From: Methanothrix sp.
GTDB lineage: Archaea; Halobacteriota; Methanosarcinia; Methanotrichales; Methanotrichaceae
DNA: 6,854 bases
NCBI GenBank assembly: GCA_028688175.1
Contig: JAQTYS010000143.1
Span: forward strand, 1-6,854
Direction of reading: 5' to 3'
Positions within the stretch are counted from its first letter, which is position 1; the number at the start of each line of letters is the position of its first letter. This document shows positions 1 to 6,651 of this stretch, in pieces. Below the pieces are notes generated by a model that had not been told where the DNA came from, ran no database searches, and saw only the letters and a program-made list of their open reading frames with translations. Position numbers and translations under genes: made by a program.

Positions 1-1646
1 AGGTTCATGTCTGGAGTCATGGTGATGAGATGCATTAGACCGAGGTTGGAAGGCTTTTTCTGTGCTGCCCGATCGGATTGCAGGGCATCCCTAGCGGGAT
101 CGCACCGCCTCCGTTTCTTCAGGTTTTCCAGCATTATGACGGCGCTCAGCGGGTCGATGTAGAGCTTACTTACCAGAGAGCCGAGCCTGGTGGGATGAAG
201 ATCACCGTCCTCGCTCTCCTGGATCATGCCGTTGTCCATCAGAAAATCAAGAACCGTCTCAAGCGTTACATCCAGATGCCAGGGGTCCTGCTGCTGGGCA
301 TAAAAGGTGGTGGCTATGAAGGCTTTCAACTCCTTCTCATTTCTGGCAAAACCGGCCGCAAAGGTGGCGAGAAGATGAGTTCGCAGAGCGCTCTCGCTGG
401 CCAGCTTCGACCAGATCTCCTCGGGCTCGCCGTTGATGTAGCGATCCATGAGATTTTGCATCTCTGAGACGTTCTTGGCCAGAAGGAATGACTCGCCGTA
501 AGGGTCGAGTCCCGGCCGTCCCGCCCGGCCTGACATCTGGCGGTACTCGATAACGGAGATGGGGGCCATTCCCCGGCCGTATTCGTATCTCTTGTAATTC
601 TTGATGAGCACCCTTCTGGCAGGCATGTTTAGGCCGGCTGCCAGGGTCGGTGTGCTGGCGATGATCTTGATCCTGTTGTCCCGGAATCCCTGCTCCACCA
701 GTTGACGCTGCTCAGAGAGAAGGCCGGCATGGTGGAAGGCAACGCCGCGGGAGACGCAGGAGGCAAGTCGCTTTGCGGTCTCGCTCTCCCCGGTGGCCAG
801 AATGCTGGCCGCAATGCTTTTGGTGGCGGCATCTTCCGGGATCAGGCCGCAGAGCTTGAGGGCTGCAGCTTCGGCGTTCTTGCGGGAGTTCTCGAAGATC
901 AGGATCTGGGCGGACTGGGAGAGGGTATCCTTGACCAGAGCCAGGGCCTCGTCCTTGCCATCCGAGAGAGGGGCCTGTCCGTCCGGGAACACCATTGTTT
1001 TATCGCAGATGATTCCCTCTCGCAGTCGAATGGGCCGCCAGTCGGAGCTTACCATCTCCGCTCCCAGCCACTGGGCGATCTCCCGGCCATTGGCAACGGT
1101 AGCGGATAGGCCGATGACCTGCAAGGCAGGGTTGCAGTGGCGCAGCTTGGTGATGGTCATCTCCAGAGTCGGGCCGCGACCGACATCGTTTAGCAGATGG
1201 ATCTCATCGACCACCAGAACCGCCAGGTCCTGCACCCAGGAGGCCCCGTTTCTCATCAGCGAGTCCGCCTTCTCTGAGGTGGCGATTATTATCTGGTTCT
1301 TTCCCAGGCGCTCGTCTCTCTTGTCAAAGTCGCCGGTGCTGATGCCGACGGTAACTCCCAGATCCCTGAACCTCTTGAATGAATCGTACTTCTCTGTAGC
1401 CAGGGCGCGCAGTGGGACTATGTAGAGGGAGCGCAGCCCCTGGAGGGCGGCCTTGAGCATGGCCAGCTCCGCCAAGAGAGTCTTTCCGGATGCAGTGGGC
1501 ATGGCCAGCAGCATGCTCCTGCCGTCCAGAAGCCCTCTCTCCAGAGCCTCGGCCTGGGGAGGATAGAACTCTTTAAAGCCGCGGTCTTCGTACTGCTTGA
1601 CCGCTTCGGGCGGGAGCCACGAGGCCAAGTCCTTTATCTCCAGCAT
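1..1646 (-). CDS. hel308: ATP-dependent DNA helicase Hel308 (Hjm), C-terminus beyond window
   Basis: Superfamily 2 Ski2-like 3'-5' DNA helicase; archaeal Hel308 unwinds lagging strands at stalled replication forks and supports recombination repair in the cytoplasm. The minus strand is open from an ATG at 1644-1646 to the window edge, giving 548 residues. Motifs in order: YPPQAEAL (28-35), Walker A AMPTASGKT (48-56), Ia PLRALATEK (78-86), TSEK (123-126), DEIH box (147-150), motif III LSATVAN (180-186), FHHAGL (304-309), motif V TPTLAAGLNMPARRV (332-346), motif VI QMSGRAGRPG (370-379). A winged-helix segment follows (about 405-500), then the beginning of the ratchet domain, ending in TPDMN. Family members are about 700-750 residues, so roughly 150-200 residues lie outside the window; there is no sign of a break. 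The start is supported by GGAG on the minus strand (1653-1656) six bases upstream. Codons are GC-rich, unlike the helicase-nuclease gene further right. The family call is very safe. Confidence 0.97.
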   Translation of the reverse strand, partial: MLEIKDLASWLPPEAVKQYEDRGFKEFYPPQAEALERGLLDGRSMLLAMPTASGKTLLAELAMLKAALQGLRSLYIVPLRALATEKYDSFKRFRDLGVTVGISTGDFDKRDERLGKNQIIIATSEKADSLMRNGASWVQDLAVLVVDEIHLLNDVGRGPTLEMTITKLRHCNPALQVIGLSATVANGREIAQWLGAEMVSSDWRPIRLREGIICDKTMVFPDGQAPLSDGKDEALALVKDTLSQSAQILIFENSRKNAEAAALKLCGLIPEDAATKSIAASILATGESETAKRLASCVSRGVAFHHAGLLSEQRQLVEQGFRDNRIKIIASTPTLAAGLNMPARRVLIKNYKRYEYGRGMAPISVIEYRQMSGRAGRPGLDPYGESFLLAKNVSEMQNLMDRYINGEPEEIWSKLASESALRTHLLATFAAGFARNEKELKAFIATTFYAQQQDPWHLDVTLETVLDFLMDNGMIQESEDGDLHPTRLGSLVSKLYIDPLSAVIMLENLKKRRRCDPARDALQSDRAAQKKPSNLGLMHLITMTPDMN

Positions 1647-1779
1647 TGCATTCTCCAGAGACTGACATTCATGCAGACTTCTTTATGCATTCTTGTCTCC
1701 CATTTCCCTTTTCAGGCTGTGCGAATAGTTCCACAATTGCAGTCATCTCATCAGCGGACTCCATGCATTTTGCTTTTCG

Positions 1780-1787
1780 AATATAAG
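1780..1787 (-). promoter_or_regulatory. Possible TATA box for hel308
   Basis: On the minus strand this reads CTTATATT, an archaeal TATA-like box. A start about 25 bases downstream would leave a leader of roughly 110 bases before the hel308 ATG. A competing weaker candidate, CATAAAGA on the minus strand at about 1682-1689, would give a leader of about 12 bases that just includes the GGAG site. The sequence alone cannot decide between them. Confidence 0.3.
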
Positions 1788-1812
1788 GCAAAGAAGAAAA
1801 GCTTTCCGATAG

Positions 1813-2014
1813 TTACTGGCAGCGGGCGATGGGGGGAAGGCAGCTTTGCTGCGCCCGGATGCGGCTGGCAGCGGCCACAGGCTGATTGGGGCCGGAGGTC
1901 TGGCACTGGCTGGGCTGCCGACCCTGCCGGACGATAGGCCTGATCGCAGAGATATGCGCCGCAAAGAGAAGCCCTATAGCAGCAACAGAACTTTTTATAT
2001 ATTGTCTGAGACAT
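1813..2014 (-). pseudogene. Possible remnant of a small secreted or membrane protein
   Basis: On the minus strand a very strong Shine-Dalgarno run, GGAGGAGGA (2015-2023), sits directly against an ATG at 2012-2014. In the ATG frame the product begins MSQTIYKK and then becomes cysteine-rich and unfamiliar. In the adjacent frame, past a run of five A (1992-1996), the sequence reads SSVAAIGLLFAAHISAI, a hydrophobic stretch typical of a signal peptide or membrane anchor. Joining the two frames at the A-run would give a short basic N-terminus followed by a hydrophobic core, as in a classical signal peptide. The rest is Pro/Gln/Ala-rich and ends at a stop near 1813. This could be a small gene broken by a frameshift, a sequencing error in the homopolymer, or coincidence. 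No family was recognised. Confidence 0.22.
1994..2001 (+). promoter_or_regulatory. Candidate archaeal TATA box, TTTATATA
   Basis: TTTATATA matches the archaeal box A consensus closely and is preceded by the purine-containing sequence CAGAAC, where a BRE would sit. Read on the plus strand it predicts a transcript starting near 2025, with about 220 bases before the 2243 gene: a long leader or a small RNA. The complement (TATATAAA) also resembles a TATA box for minus-strand transcription toward hel308. Confidence 0.35.
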
Positions 2015-2181
2015 TCCTCCTCCAAAGCTACCATATCCATTGGCTTGTTAAATCGCTACAGCAGATGTTCATTTCAAGGCAGGAGGGCACTCACCCCTGC
2101 CTCAAAATTCGTTATTTGCCGCATTCATGAGCGAGACCTGGGGCAAGCCTGCCCAAGGGCACATCTGATTAAGAAACATTC

Positions 2182-2189
2182 AAATATAA
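2182..2189 (+). promoter_or_regulatory. Candidate TATA box for the 140-aa protein gene
   Basis: AAATATAA lies in an AT-rich stretch about 55 bases before the ATG at 2243. Transcription about 25 bases downstream would leave a leader of about 30 bases that includes the GGTGA ribosome site. A second candidate, CGAAG followed by TTTAAAAA (2206-2218), resembles a BRE plus TATA pair, but it would start transcription inside or after the ribosome site, so it is less likely. Confidence 0.35.
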
Positions 2190-2242
2190 TGATAATAGAT
2201 CTACACGAAGTTTAAAAAATTTGAAAATATGGTGAACGAGCA

Positions 2243-2665
2243 ATGGAACCTCCAATGAATATATTGCATGAAATAAGAGCTAAAGTTGGAACAAGCGAAG
2301 AAACCGAGAAGCTTATCAGCAGGCTGCAATCAGGAAAACTCGGCGTTAATCATTCAATGGATATCAAGATCCCAGTGACAAATGGTTTTGGGACCACTGA
2401 TCTGGGACCTTACTCGAATCCATTCCCCTGGCAGATCACAGTCCATGCCACTGGATGGATCGTCTCGCCGGAAAACGGTACATGGAGAATTCGAATTATG
2501 GTCAACGGAGACGCTGTTTTCGATCAATCGGACATATCAGTAAAACAGAAATTTTCGGCAAGTGTCTCCCTCAAAGGCTGGTCATCAGCTAAAGTGCACG
2601 TTGATGCCATCTGGAGTGAGAAAGCCAGTACCAATTTGATGGTGCATGTTGAAGGAAGCGTTTGA
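2243..2665 (+). CDS. Hypothetical 140-residue soluble, mostly beta protein
   Basis: I do not recognise this family. The start at 2243 is supported by GGTGA (2231-2235) seven bases upstream; an internal Met at residue 5 has no comparable site. The N-terminal third (about 5-32) looks helical and charged (EIRAKVG, EETEKLISRL). From about residue 62 the pattern alternates hydrophobic and polar residues with conserved-looking tryptophans: WQITVHATGWIV (63-74), WRIRIMVNGD (81-90), KFSASVSLKGW (103-113), KVHVDAIW (117-124) and NLMVHVEGSV (131-140). This suggests a small beta-sandwich of about five strands. There is no signal peptide, membrane segment or cysteine, so a cytoplasmic binding or structural role is possible but unproven. 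Codon use is intermediate between hel308 and the helicase-nuclease gene. It is separated by 203 bases from the next gene and followed by a T-rich stretch, so it is probably monocistronic. Confidence 0.8.
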   Translation: MEPPMNILHEIRAKVGTSEETEKLISRLQSGKLGVNHSMDIKIPVTNGFGTTDLGPYSNPFPWQITVHATGWIVSPENGTWRIRIMVNGDAVFDQSDISVKQKFSASVSLKGWSSAKVHVDAIWSEKASTNLMVHVEGSV

Positions 2666-2684
2666 TTGCGAAAAAATGATTGCC

Positions 2685-2698
2685 GTTTTCAATTTTTA
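2685..2698 (+). terminator. T-rich terminator-like stretch after the 140-aa gene
   Basis: About 20 bases after the stop codon the plus strand carries TTTT followed by TTTTT within an AT-rich sequence, without a strong stem. Archaeal intrinsic termination often uses such T-runs. It would separate this gene from the DUF1003 gene. Confidence 0.4.
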
Positions 2699-2757
2699 AT
2701 ACTATTAATATTATTCGACATAAACTTCAGGCAGGCAGCACTCTATTGCAGCTAACC

Positions 2758-2850
2758 GATCGGACATTGCTTTCAGATCTCGTGAAGGTTAAAAGGATCG
2801 CGGCCAGCTTCGCAGATCGATGCCTATAATGCAGTTCGATCACATATCGA
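2758..2850 (+). promoter_or_regulatory. DUF1003 upstream region with spaced GATC sites and a dyad
   Basis: The segment before the DUF1003 gene has five GATC sites at 2758, 2776, 2796, 2815 and 2838, spaced 18-23 bases apart. It ends in a perfect inverted repeat TCGAT-N5-ATCGA (2836-2850) just before the ribosome site GAGGG (2858-2862). TATA-like candidates are TTAAAAGG (2789-2796) and CCTATAAT (2823-2830). The dyad could be an operator; this is inference from symmetry and position only. Confidence 0.3.
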
Positions 2851-2868
2851 CTACATAGAGGGTTCAAA

Positions 2869-3324
2869 TTGAGAAAACTGGAATTTCCGGATCCATTCAA
2901 GCATGATCATCCGCCTGTGCGAGAGCTAAGCGACATAGATCCCGGACCGTCATGTCGAGGAGAGAGATTTGCCGATTGGGTTTATGAGAACCTGGGTTCA
3001 TGGAGATTCATACTGGTGCAATCGATTCTTGTGGCCGTCTGGGTGGTACTCAATGCGACCGCCTACGTGCGAGCCTGGGATCCCTATCCGTTCATCTTCA
3101 TGAACCTGATCTTCTCATTGCAGTCTGCTTACACCGCGTCTTTGATCCTGATGAGCCAGAATCGCCAGGATCGTCTAAAAGCGCACAATGATTATCTGAT
3201 GAACCTTCGGGCAGAGGAGGAGTCCAGAGCGGCCCTGGACAATTTCGCCGCCCAGAATAAGGCGCTGGAGGAGATCTATCGTGAGGTTATGGCCTTGAAG
3301 AGCAAAATGGAGAAGGCGGATTAA
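2869..3324 (+). CDS. DUF1003 family small membrane protein
   Basis: A 151-residue inner-membrane protein of the DUF1003 family, whose biochemical role is not established. The core is diagnostic: a GSWRFILVQ entry into a first membrane helix (about 46-67), then DPYPFIFMNLIFSLQSAY and a second helix (about 73-95), closing with the family signature MSQNRQDR (95-102). The N-terminus (1-45) is polar, and the C-terminus (about 114-151) is Glu/Lys/Ala-rich and likely coiled coil, so both ends should lie on the same side of the membrane, probably the cytoplasm. Translation must begin at TTG (2869-2871): an in-frame TAA lies at 2827-2829, there is no ATG between, and GAGGG (2858-2862) sits six bases upstream. 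The size is at the short end for the family. The 203-base gap before it and 366-base gap after it suggest that it is transcribed alone. Confidence 0.92.
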   Translation: MRKLEFPDPFKHDHPPVRELSDIDPGPSCRGERFADWVYENLGSWRFILVQSILVAVWVVLNATAYVRAWDPYPFIFMNLIFSLQSAYTASLILMSQNRQDRLKAHNDYLMNLRAEEESRAALDNFAAQNKALEEIYREVMALKSKMEKAD

Positions 3325-3632
3325 TATTATCAGAGCGGATCAGGAGTGGCTGGGCAAATCAAGGGCCAATGAGAGGCGCGTTGTGCGACTGGCTCGCTCA
3401 AGATGGCTGCGCCTGCGGTCTTGCCTGGTGGTGTCGCTCGGGGGATGGCAGATGCGGGGGCGGAAGTGGAGGCGAGATCGGGCAATGAGGGGAGGCAAGG
3501 AAGCTGGACTTTTGCCTATTGCCTTATCAGCTAGATATGCCATATGGAACATATCCATAAGCCTGAGCATCTAATGGGCTTGAGAACCAGATCTCATATT
3601 AAGATCAAATTTTCTCAGTTCACTTGTTAGAA

Positions 3633-3640
3633 ATATTATA
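3633..3640 (+). promoter_or_regulatory. Candidate TATA box of the helicase-nuclease gene
   Basis: ATATTATA is preceded by a purine-rich AGAA. A start about 25 bases downstream (around 3662) would leave a leader of about 30 bases holding the GGTGA ribosome site. Position and sequence fit an archaeal promoter and support independent transcription of this gene. Confidence 0.45.
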
Positions 3641-3679
3641 TGGCAGAAAGATACTTACGGTATGCCACATACTGATCAT

Positions 3680-3684
3680 GGTGA
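3680..3684 (+). promoter_or_regulatory. Ribosome binding site that sets the helicase-nuclease start
   Basis: GGTGA lies six bases before ATG 3691-3693 but only three before the TTG at 3688-3690, so ATG 3691 is the better start. An in-frame TGA at 3682-3684 overlaps this site and rules out anything further upstream. Confidence 0.6.
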
Positions 3685-3690
3685 TTATTG

Positions 3691-6594
3691 ATGAATGGAG
3701 ACCCAAATGATGAAGATAATGGTATTGTTATTGTAGACGATGGCTTCCCATGGAGTGATAGTCAGAGACGAATAATAGCTCATAGAGATGGACCATTACA
3801 AATAGCAGCCTGCGCGGGCTCAGGAAAGACATTAACCATCTCTAGAAAAATTGCAGAAATGGTTCATAATGGTATCGATAGGAATAGCATAGTTGCCTTT
3901 ACATTTACTGATAATGCAGCAGAGGAATTAAAAGTAAGAATAAGAAGGCAAATGGAGATTATAAATCCTGAAAATCCTGTTCTTTCCAGAATGCACATAG
4001 GTACTATCCATTCATTCTGCATAAAACTGCTACATGAATTTGATTCGGATACGTTAAGCTACGATGTACTTGATGACAATAAGTTAATAGCATTCTTATC
4101 ACAACATTATTTCGATATCGGTCTGCATCTGTTCCAACCAAGACATCCAGCAAATAAATTCAAAAAAATTGGGTGGTTCGCCGAAGATATTGATACAATG
4201 AGAAGAGAGCAAATTGAAGATTCTATTAGACAATTAGATAATATAAATGCAACTGAATTTCTTGCTGCATACGATAGATATTTGGTTCTTTTGGAGAATT
4301 ATCATTTTATAGATTATGAAGGTATCATATATCGCACTGTAAGGCTATTAGAATCTAACCCAGACATTATGGCTGCCGTTAGAGATAAATATAGATATAT
4401 TGTTGTTGATGAGTATCAAGATATAGATACATTGCAAGAAAGGCTCATAGAACTTCTTTCCGGCGATACGAGAAATTTATGCGTTGTAGGGGATGACGAT
4501 CAATCAATCTATAAATGGCGTGGTGCGAGAATTGATAACTTTATAAATTTCGCCAGACGTTATGATTCCCCCCTTGAAAATCTGGATCAAAACCATAGGT
4601 CTACAAGCCTCATTGTCGATATTGCAGATAATATAATAAGAAACAATGACAATAGGATCATTAAAGATATGCTGTGCAATGAGAGATTTGATTTGGGGGA
4701 TGTTTATCAATTATATTTCCAAACCGAAGATCAAGAAGTTGCATTTATATGTAATAAAATTGAAGAATTATTGGGAACGATTTATCGAGACAAGGGCCAA
4801 GATAGGTGCTTATCGCACAACGATTTTGCTGTACTTCTCAGGCGCAAAAAAGATATGGAGCAAATAATTGCTGAATTGGATCGCAGGGGAATTCCTTGCG
4901 CTGTCCGAGGTGATGAATCGATATTTGGAAGGCCGGAATCAGCATTTATAAGGCTTGCATTTGCTTTTATAGCAGGTGGAGCTGATCCAAATTTAACAAT
5001 AATCGATATAGAAAATACCACATATAATCGGGAAGTTAGGTACATTATTACAGAAGAGATATTAAGAACCGCCATTCGCAGCTCACGTCTTCTTAACAAC
5101 AGAGAAGAACAAATAATCGCAGGTTTAAATGCAAAGAGACAATGGTTCACGAATCCGACATCGAGAAGAATACAGCCTCAAAAGGATTTCCAAGAAATTC
5201 TCTCCCTTATGGGCATAAGGGATTTGAACGGTGCATTTGAGGCGTTCACTGAACCGATAATGTACGATTTAGGAAAAATTAGCTCGTTGCTGAAGGATTT
5301 CGAAACAGTATACGAGCTTATATTTCCAGATCAAATAAATCGATTGGTAGAATTTTTAGACTGGGCATTCCTTCATGCAAAAAGTAAAATTGATGACCCC
5401 ACACTAATAGATGCAGTCAATATAATGACGATTCATGCAGCTAAAGGAATGGAATATCCAGTTGTCTTCCTGCCAGCATTGACATTGAAAGGATTCAGCA
5501 ATAGACCGCCAATATCGAGATCTGCAAAAAGGCCAAATCAATATGAATGGATACCCGAGGCGGTTTTTAGCTATAGGACGTATGAAGAGAACGAAGAGGA
5601 TTATCGCAGGCTTTTCTACGTTGCCATAACCAGATCAAAAAAATACTTGTTCCTTACAGGATCACGTAATAGAATTGGATATCGCAATAGACAAAATCCA
5701 TCCGTTTATTACAGGGAAGTAATTGCAATAGAAAACTACAACATAATAAACGAGCCAAGTGCCGATCCAACACCCAGAGCAAGAGGAAGAGTTGTTTCAA
5801 GAAGAGAATATGTATACCCGACCTCTTTCACAGACCTCCGGTATTTTCAAAAATGCCCATTTGACTACAAATTAAGAAAAATCTATGGATTTGCACCTCC
5901 AATTGATTCAGCGTTTGGATATGGTTTCGCGGTTCACGATATTCTTAGAGAAATTCACCAGAGATTTGAGGGAGAAACTACTACTATACTTCCTAGTCCT
6001 GGAGAGATAAGATCATTGGTTGATGATAGAAATAGATTTTTCCTTAGATATGCCAGGGATATCGTGGAGACTAACCTTAGAAATACCGCTAAGAATATTT
6101 TAGTAAATTATATTAGCGGATTCGGCCAAGGGGTAGTGCTTACATATAAAGCAGAAGAGCCATTTGAGTATCTAATTGAGGATAATGAAAACGATGGTGC
6201 TGCTCTCGTCTCTGGAACAATCGACCTACTGCAGAAAATTGATCCTAATACCCGAGAAGTACGTGAGGTTGAAGTCATAGATTTTAAAACAGAACACGAG
6301 CCGGATTCAGAATTTGACCCTAAAATAAGAGATGCAAGGTATCAAATAAGATTATATGCTCTGGCTACCAGGTCAGAATTTGATATTACGTCTGTGGGAG
6401 GATTTATTCATTACTTAAACGAAGGTCATAGAGTGAGCGTCGACTTGGGGAACAGAGAGTTAATGCAAGTCGAGACAAGCGTCAAGCAGAATGTAAATAG
6501 GATAATGCGAAGGATGTTTTTCCCGACACCCCATATCGATAAATGCAACACGTGCGATTTTAAGCGAATCTGCGGACATGCGGTCGCACGTTAA
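3691..6594 (+). CDS. UvrD/PcrA-like helicase fused to Fe-S PD-(D/E)XK nuclease
   Basis: A 967-residue SF1A helicase-nuclease, expected to translocate 3'-5' on DNA with ATP and cut it with a C-terminal RecB/AddB-like nuclease. Helicase motifs counted from the ATG: Q motif SDSQRR (22-27), Walker A ACAGSGKT (40-47), Ia FTFTDNAAEEL (70-80), IGTIHSFC (103-110), motif II VVDEYQD (238-244), motif III VGDDDQSIYKWRG (266-278), motif IV LDQNHRS (298-304), motif V TIHAAKGMEYPVVFLPAL (580-597), motif VI RRLFYVAITRSKKYL (639-653). All look intact. The nuclease (about 710-967) shows His749 (GFAVH), Asp845 (GTID), Asp864 and Lys866 (IDFKT), Gln885 and Tyr889 (QIRLY). Four cysteines, C722 and C952-x2-C955-x5-C961, match the Fe-S staple of AddB/Cas4 nucleases. 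Codons are AT-rich with many ATA, AGA and AAT, unlike hel308, suggesting transfer. No AddB-like or other partner is adjacent. The role may be end resection or defence against foreign DNA. Confidence 0.95.
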   Translation: MNGDPNDEDNGIVIVDDGFPWSDSQRRIIAHRDGPLQIAACAGSGKTLTISRKIAEMVHNGIDRNSIVAFTFTDNAAEELKVRIRRQMEIINPENPVLSRMHIGTIHSFCIKLLHEFDSDTLSYDVLDDNKLIAFLSQHYFDIGLHLFQPRHPANKFKKIGWFAEDIDTMRREQIEDSIRQLDNINATEFLAAYDRYLVLLENYHFIDYEGIIYRTVRLLESNPDIMAAVRDKYRYIVVDEYQDIDTLQERLIELLSGDTRNLCVVGDDDQSIYKWRGARIDNFINFARRYDSPLENLDQNHRSTSLIVDIADNIIRNNDNRIIKDMLCNERFDLGDVYQLYFQTEDQEVAFICNKIEELLGTIYRDKGQDRCLSHNDFAVLLRRKKDMEQIIAELDRRGIPCAVRGDESIFGRPESAFIRLAFAFIAGGADPNLTIIDIENTTYNREVRYIITEEILRTAIRSSRLLNNREEQIIAGLNAKRQWFTNPTSRRIQPQKDFQEILSLMGIRDLNGAFEAFTEPIMYDLGKISSLLKDFETVYELIFPDQINRLVEFLDWAFLHAKSKIDDPTLIDAVNIMTIHAAKGMEYPVVFLPALTLKGFSNRPPISRSAKRPNQYEWIPEAVFSYRTYEENEEDYRRLFYVAITRSKKYLFLTGSRNRIGYRNRQNPSVYYREVIAIENYNIINEPSADPTPRARGRVVSRREYVYPTSFTDLRYFQKCPFDYKLRKIYGFAPPIDSAFGYGFAVHDILREIHQRFEGETTTILPSPGEIRSLVDDRNRFFLRYARDIVETNLRNTAKNILVNYISGFGQGVVLTYKAEEPFEYLIEDNENDGAALVSGTIDLLQKIDPNTREVREVEVIDFKTEHEPDSEFDPKIRDARYQIRLYALATRSEFDITSVGGFIHYLNEGHRVSVDLGNRELMQVETSVKQNVNRIMRRMFFPTPHIDKCNTCDFKRICGHAVAR
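5240..5255 (+). repeat. 16-base direct repeat, copy 1 (inside helicase-nuclease gene)
   Basis: AGGCGTTCACTGAACC is identical to 6652-6667. Within it, GTTCA-C-TGAAC is a palindrome. Here it encodes EAFTEP in the region between helicase motifs IV and V. Confidence 0.7.
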
Positions 6595-6601
6595 CATAAT
6601 A

Positions 6602-6616
6602 TTATTTATTTTTTTA
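6602..6616 (+). terminator. T-rich terminator of the helicase-nuclease gene
   Basis: Starting eight bases after the stop codon, the plus strand is AT-rich and ends in seven consecutive T (6609-6615) followed by an A-run. This fits archaeal T-run termination. The A-run gives the minus strand its own T-run, so the site may also stop transcription coming from the right-hand minus-strand gene. Confidence 0.5.
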
Positions 6617-6651
6617 AAAAATGATAATGAAACAATTATGAGGTAAAATTT

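Larger units (their letters stand above)
1647..2242. other. Long gap between divergent genes hel308 and the 140-aa protein gene
   Basis: This stretch of nearly 600 bases has no convincing intact gene on either strand. It consists of an AT-richer part next to hel308, a GC-rich middle (about 1815-1970) with a small perfect hairpin (GCAGC-TTT-GCTGC, 1840-1852), and an AT-rich right end leading to the 2243 gene. Several short frames are open in the GC-rich middle on both strands, but they overlap one another, are proline/alanine/arginine rich and show no family resemblance, so they look like GC-driven chance frames or relics. Candidate promoters and one possible gene remnant are listed separately. 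I found no tRNA, rRNA or CRISPR structure. Confidence 0.6.
3325..3690. other. Gene-free gap between DUF1003 and helicase-nuclease genes
   Basis: No credible gene is seen in this gap of about 365 bases. The left half (3340-3510) is GC-rich with several runs of 3-5 G on the plus strand. The frames open there are Arg/Trp-rich on the plus strand and Ser/Pro/Arg-rich on the minus strand, and look like chance products of composition. From about 3520 the sequence becomes AT-rich, matching the gene that follows, and includes a small hairpin GATCT-N7-AGATC (3590-3606). The composition step makes this a plausible boundary of imported DNA. Confidence 0.5.

Noticed and set aside
78..467. Plus-strand frame of 129 codons at the left edge
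   Set aside because: Antisense to the winged-helix part of hel308; no ribosome site or family resemblance.
702..1425. Long plus-strand frames opposite hel308
   Set aside because: They are antisense to a clear Hel308 coding sequence, and their products are low-complexity shadows of its codons.
2857..2875. GGTTCAAATT, resembling a tRNA T-loop
   Set aside because: The flanking bases do not form a T-stem and no acceptor or anticodon arm can be built; it is the ribosome site and TTG start of the DUF1003 gene.
3420..3495. Possible G-quadruplex on the plus strand
   Set aside because: The runs of three or more G are separated by about 11 to 20 bases or more, too long for a canonical quadruplex.
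3340..3574. Open frames on both strands after the DUF1003 gene
   Set aside because: Overlapping, Arg-rich or Ser/Pro-rich, without good ribosome sites or recognisable domains.
3678..3710. Ten-codon leader peptide (MVIIDEWRPK) overlapping the helicase-nuclease start
   Set aside because: It has no ribosome site of its own and is short enough to be chance.
4504..5150. Minus-strand frames and an alternative plus-strand frame within the helicase-nuclease gene
   Set aside because: They overlap a continuous gene with intact motifs, and their products are unrelated to any family I know.
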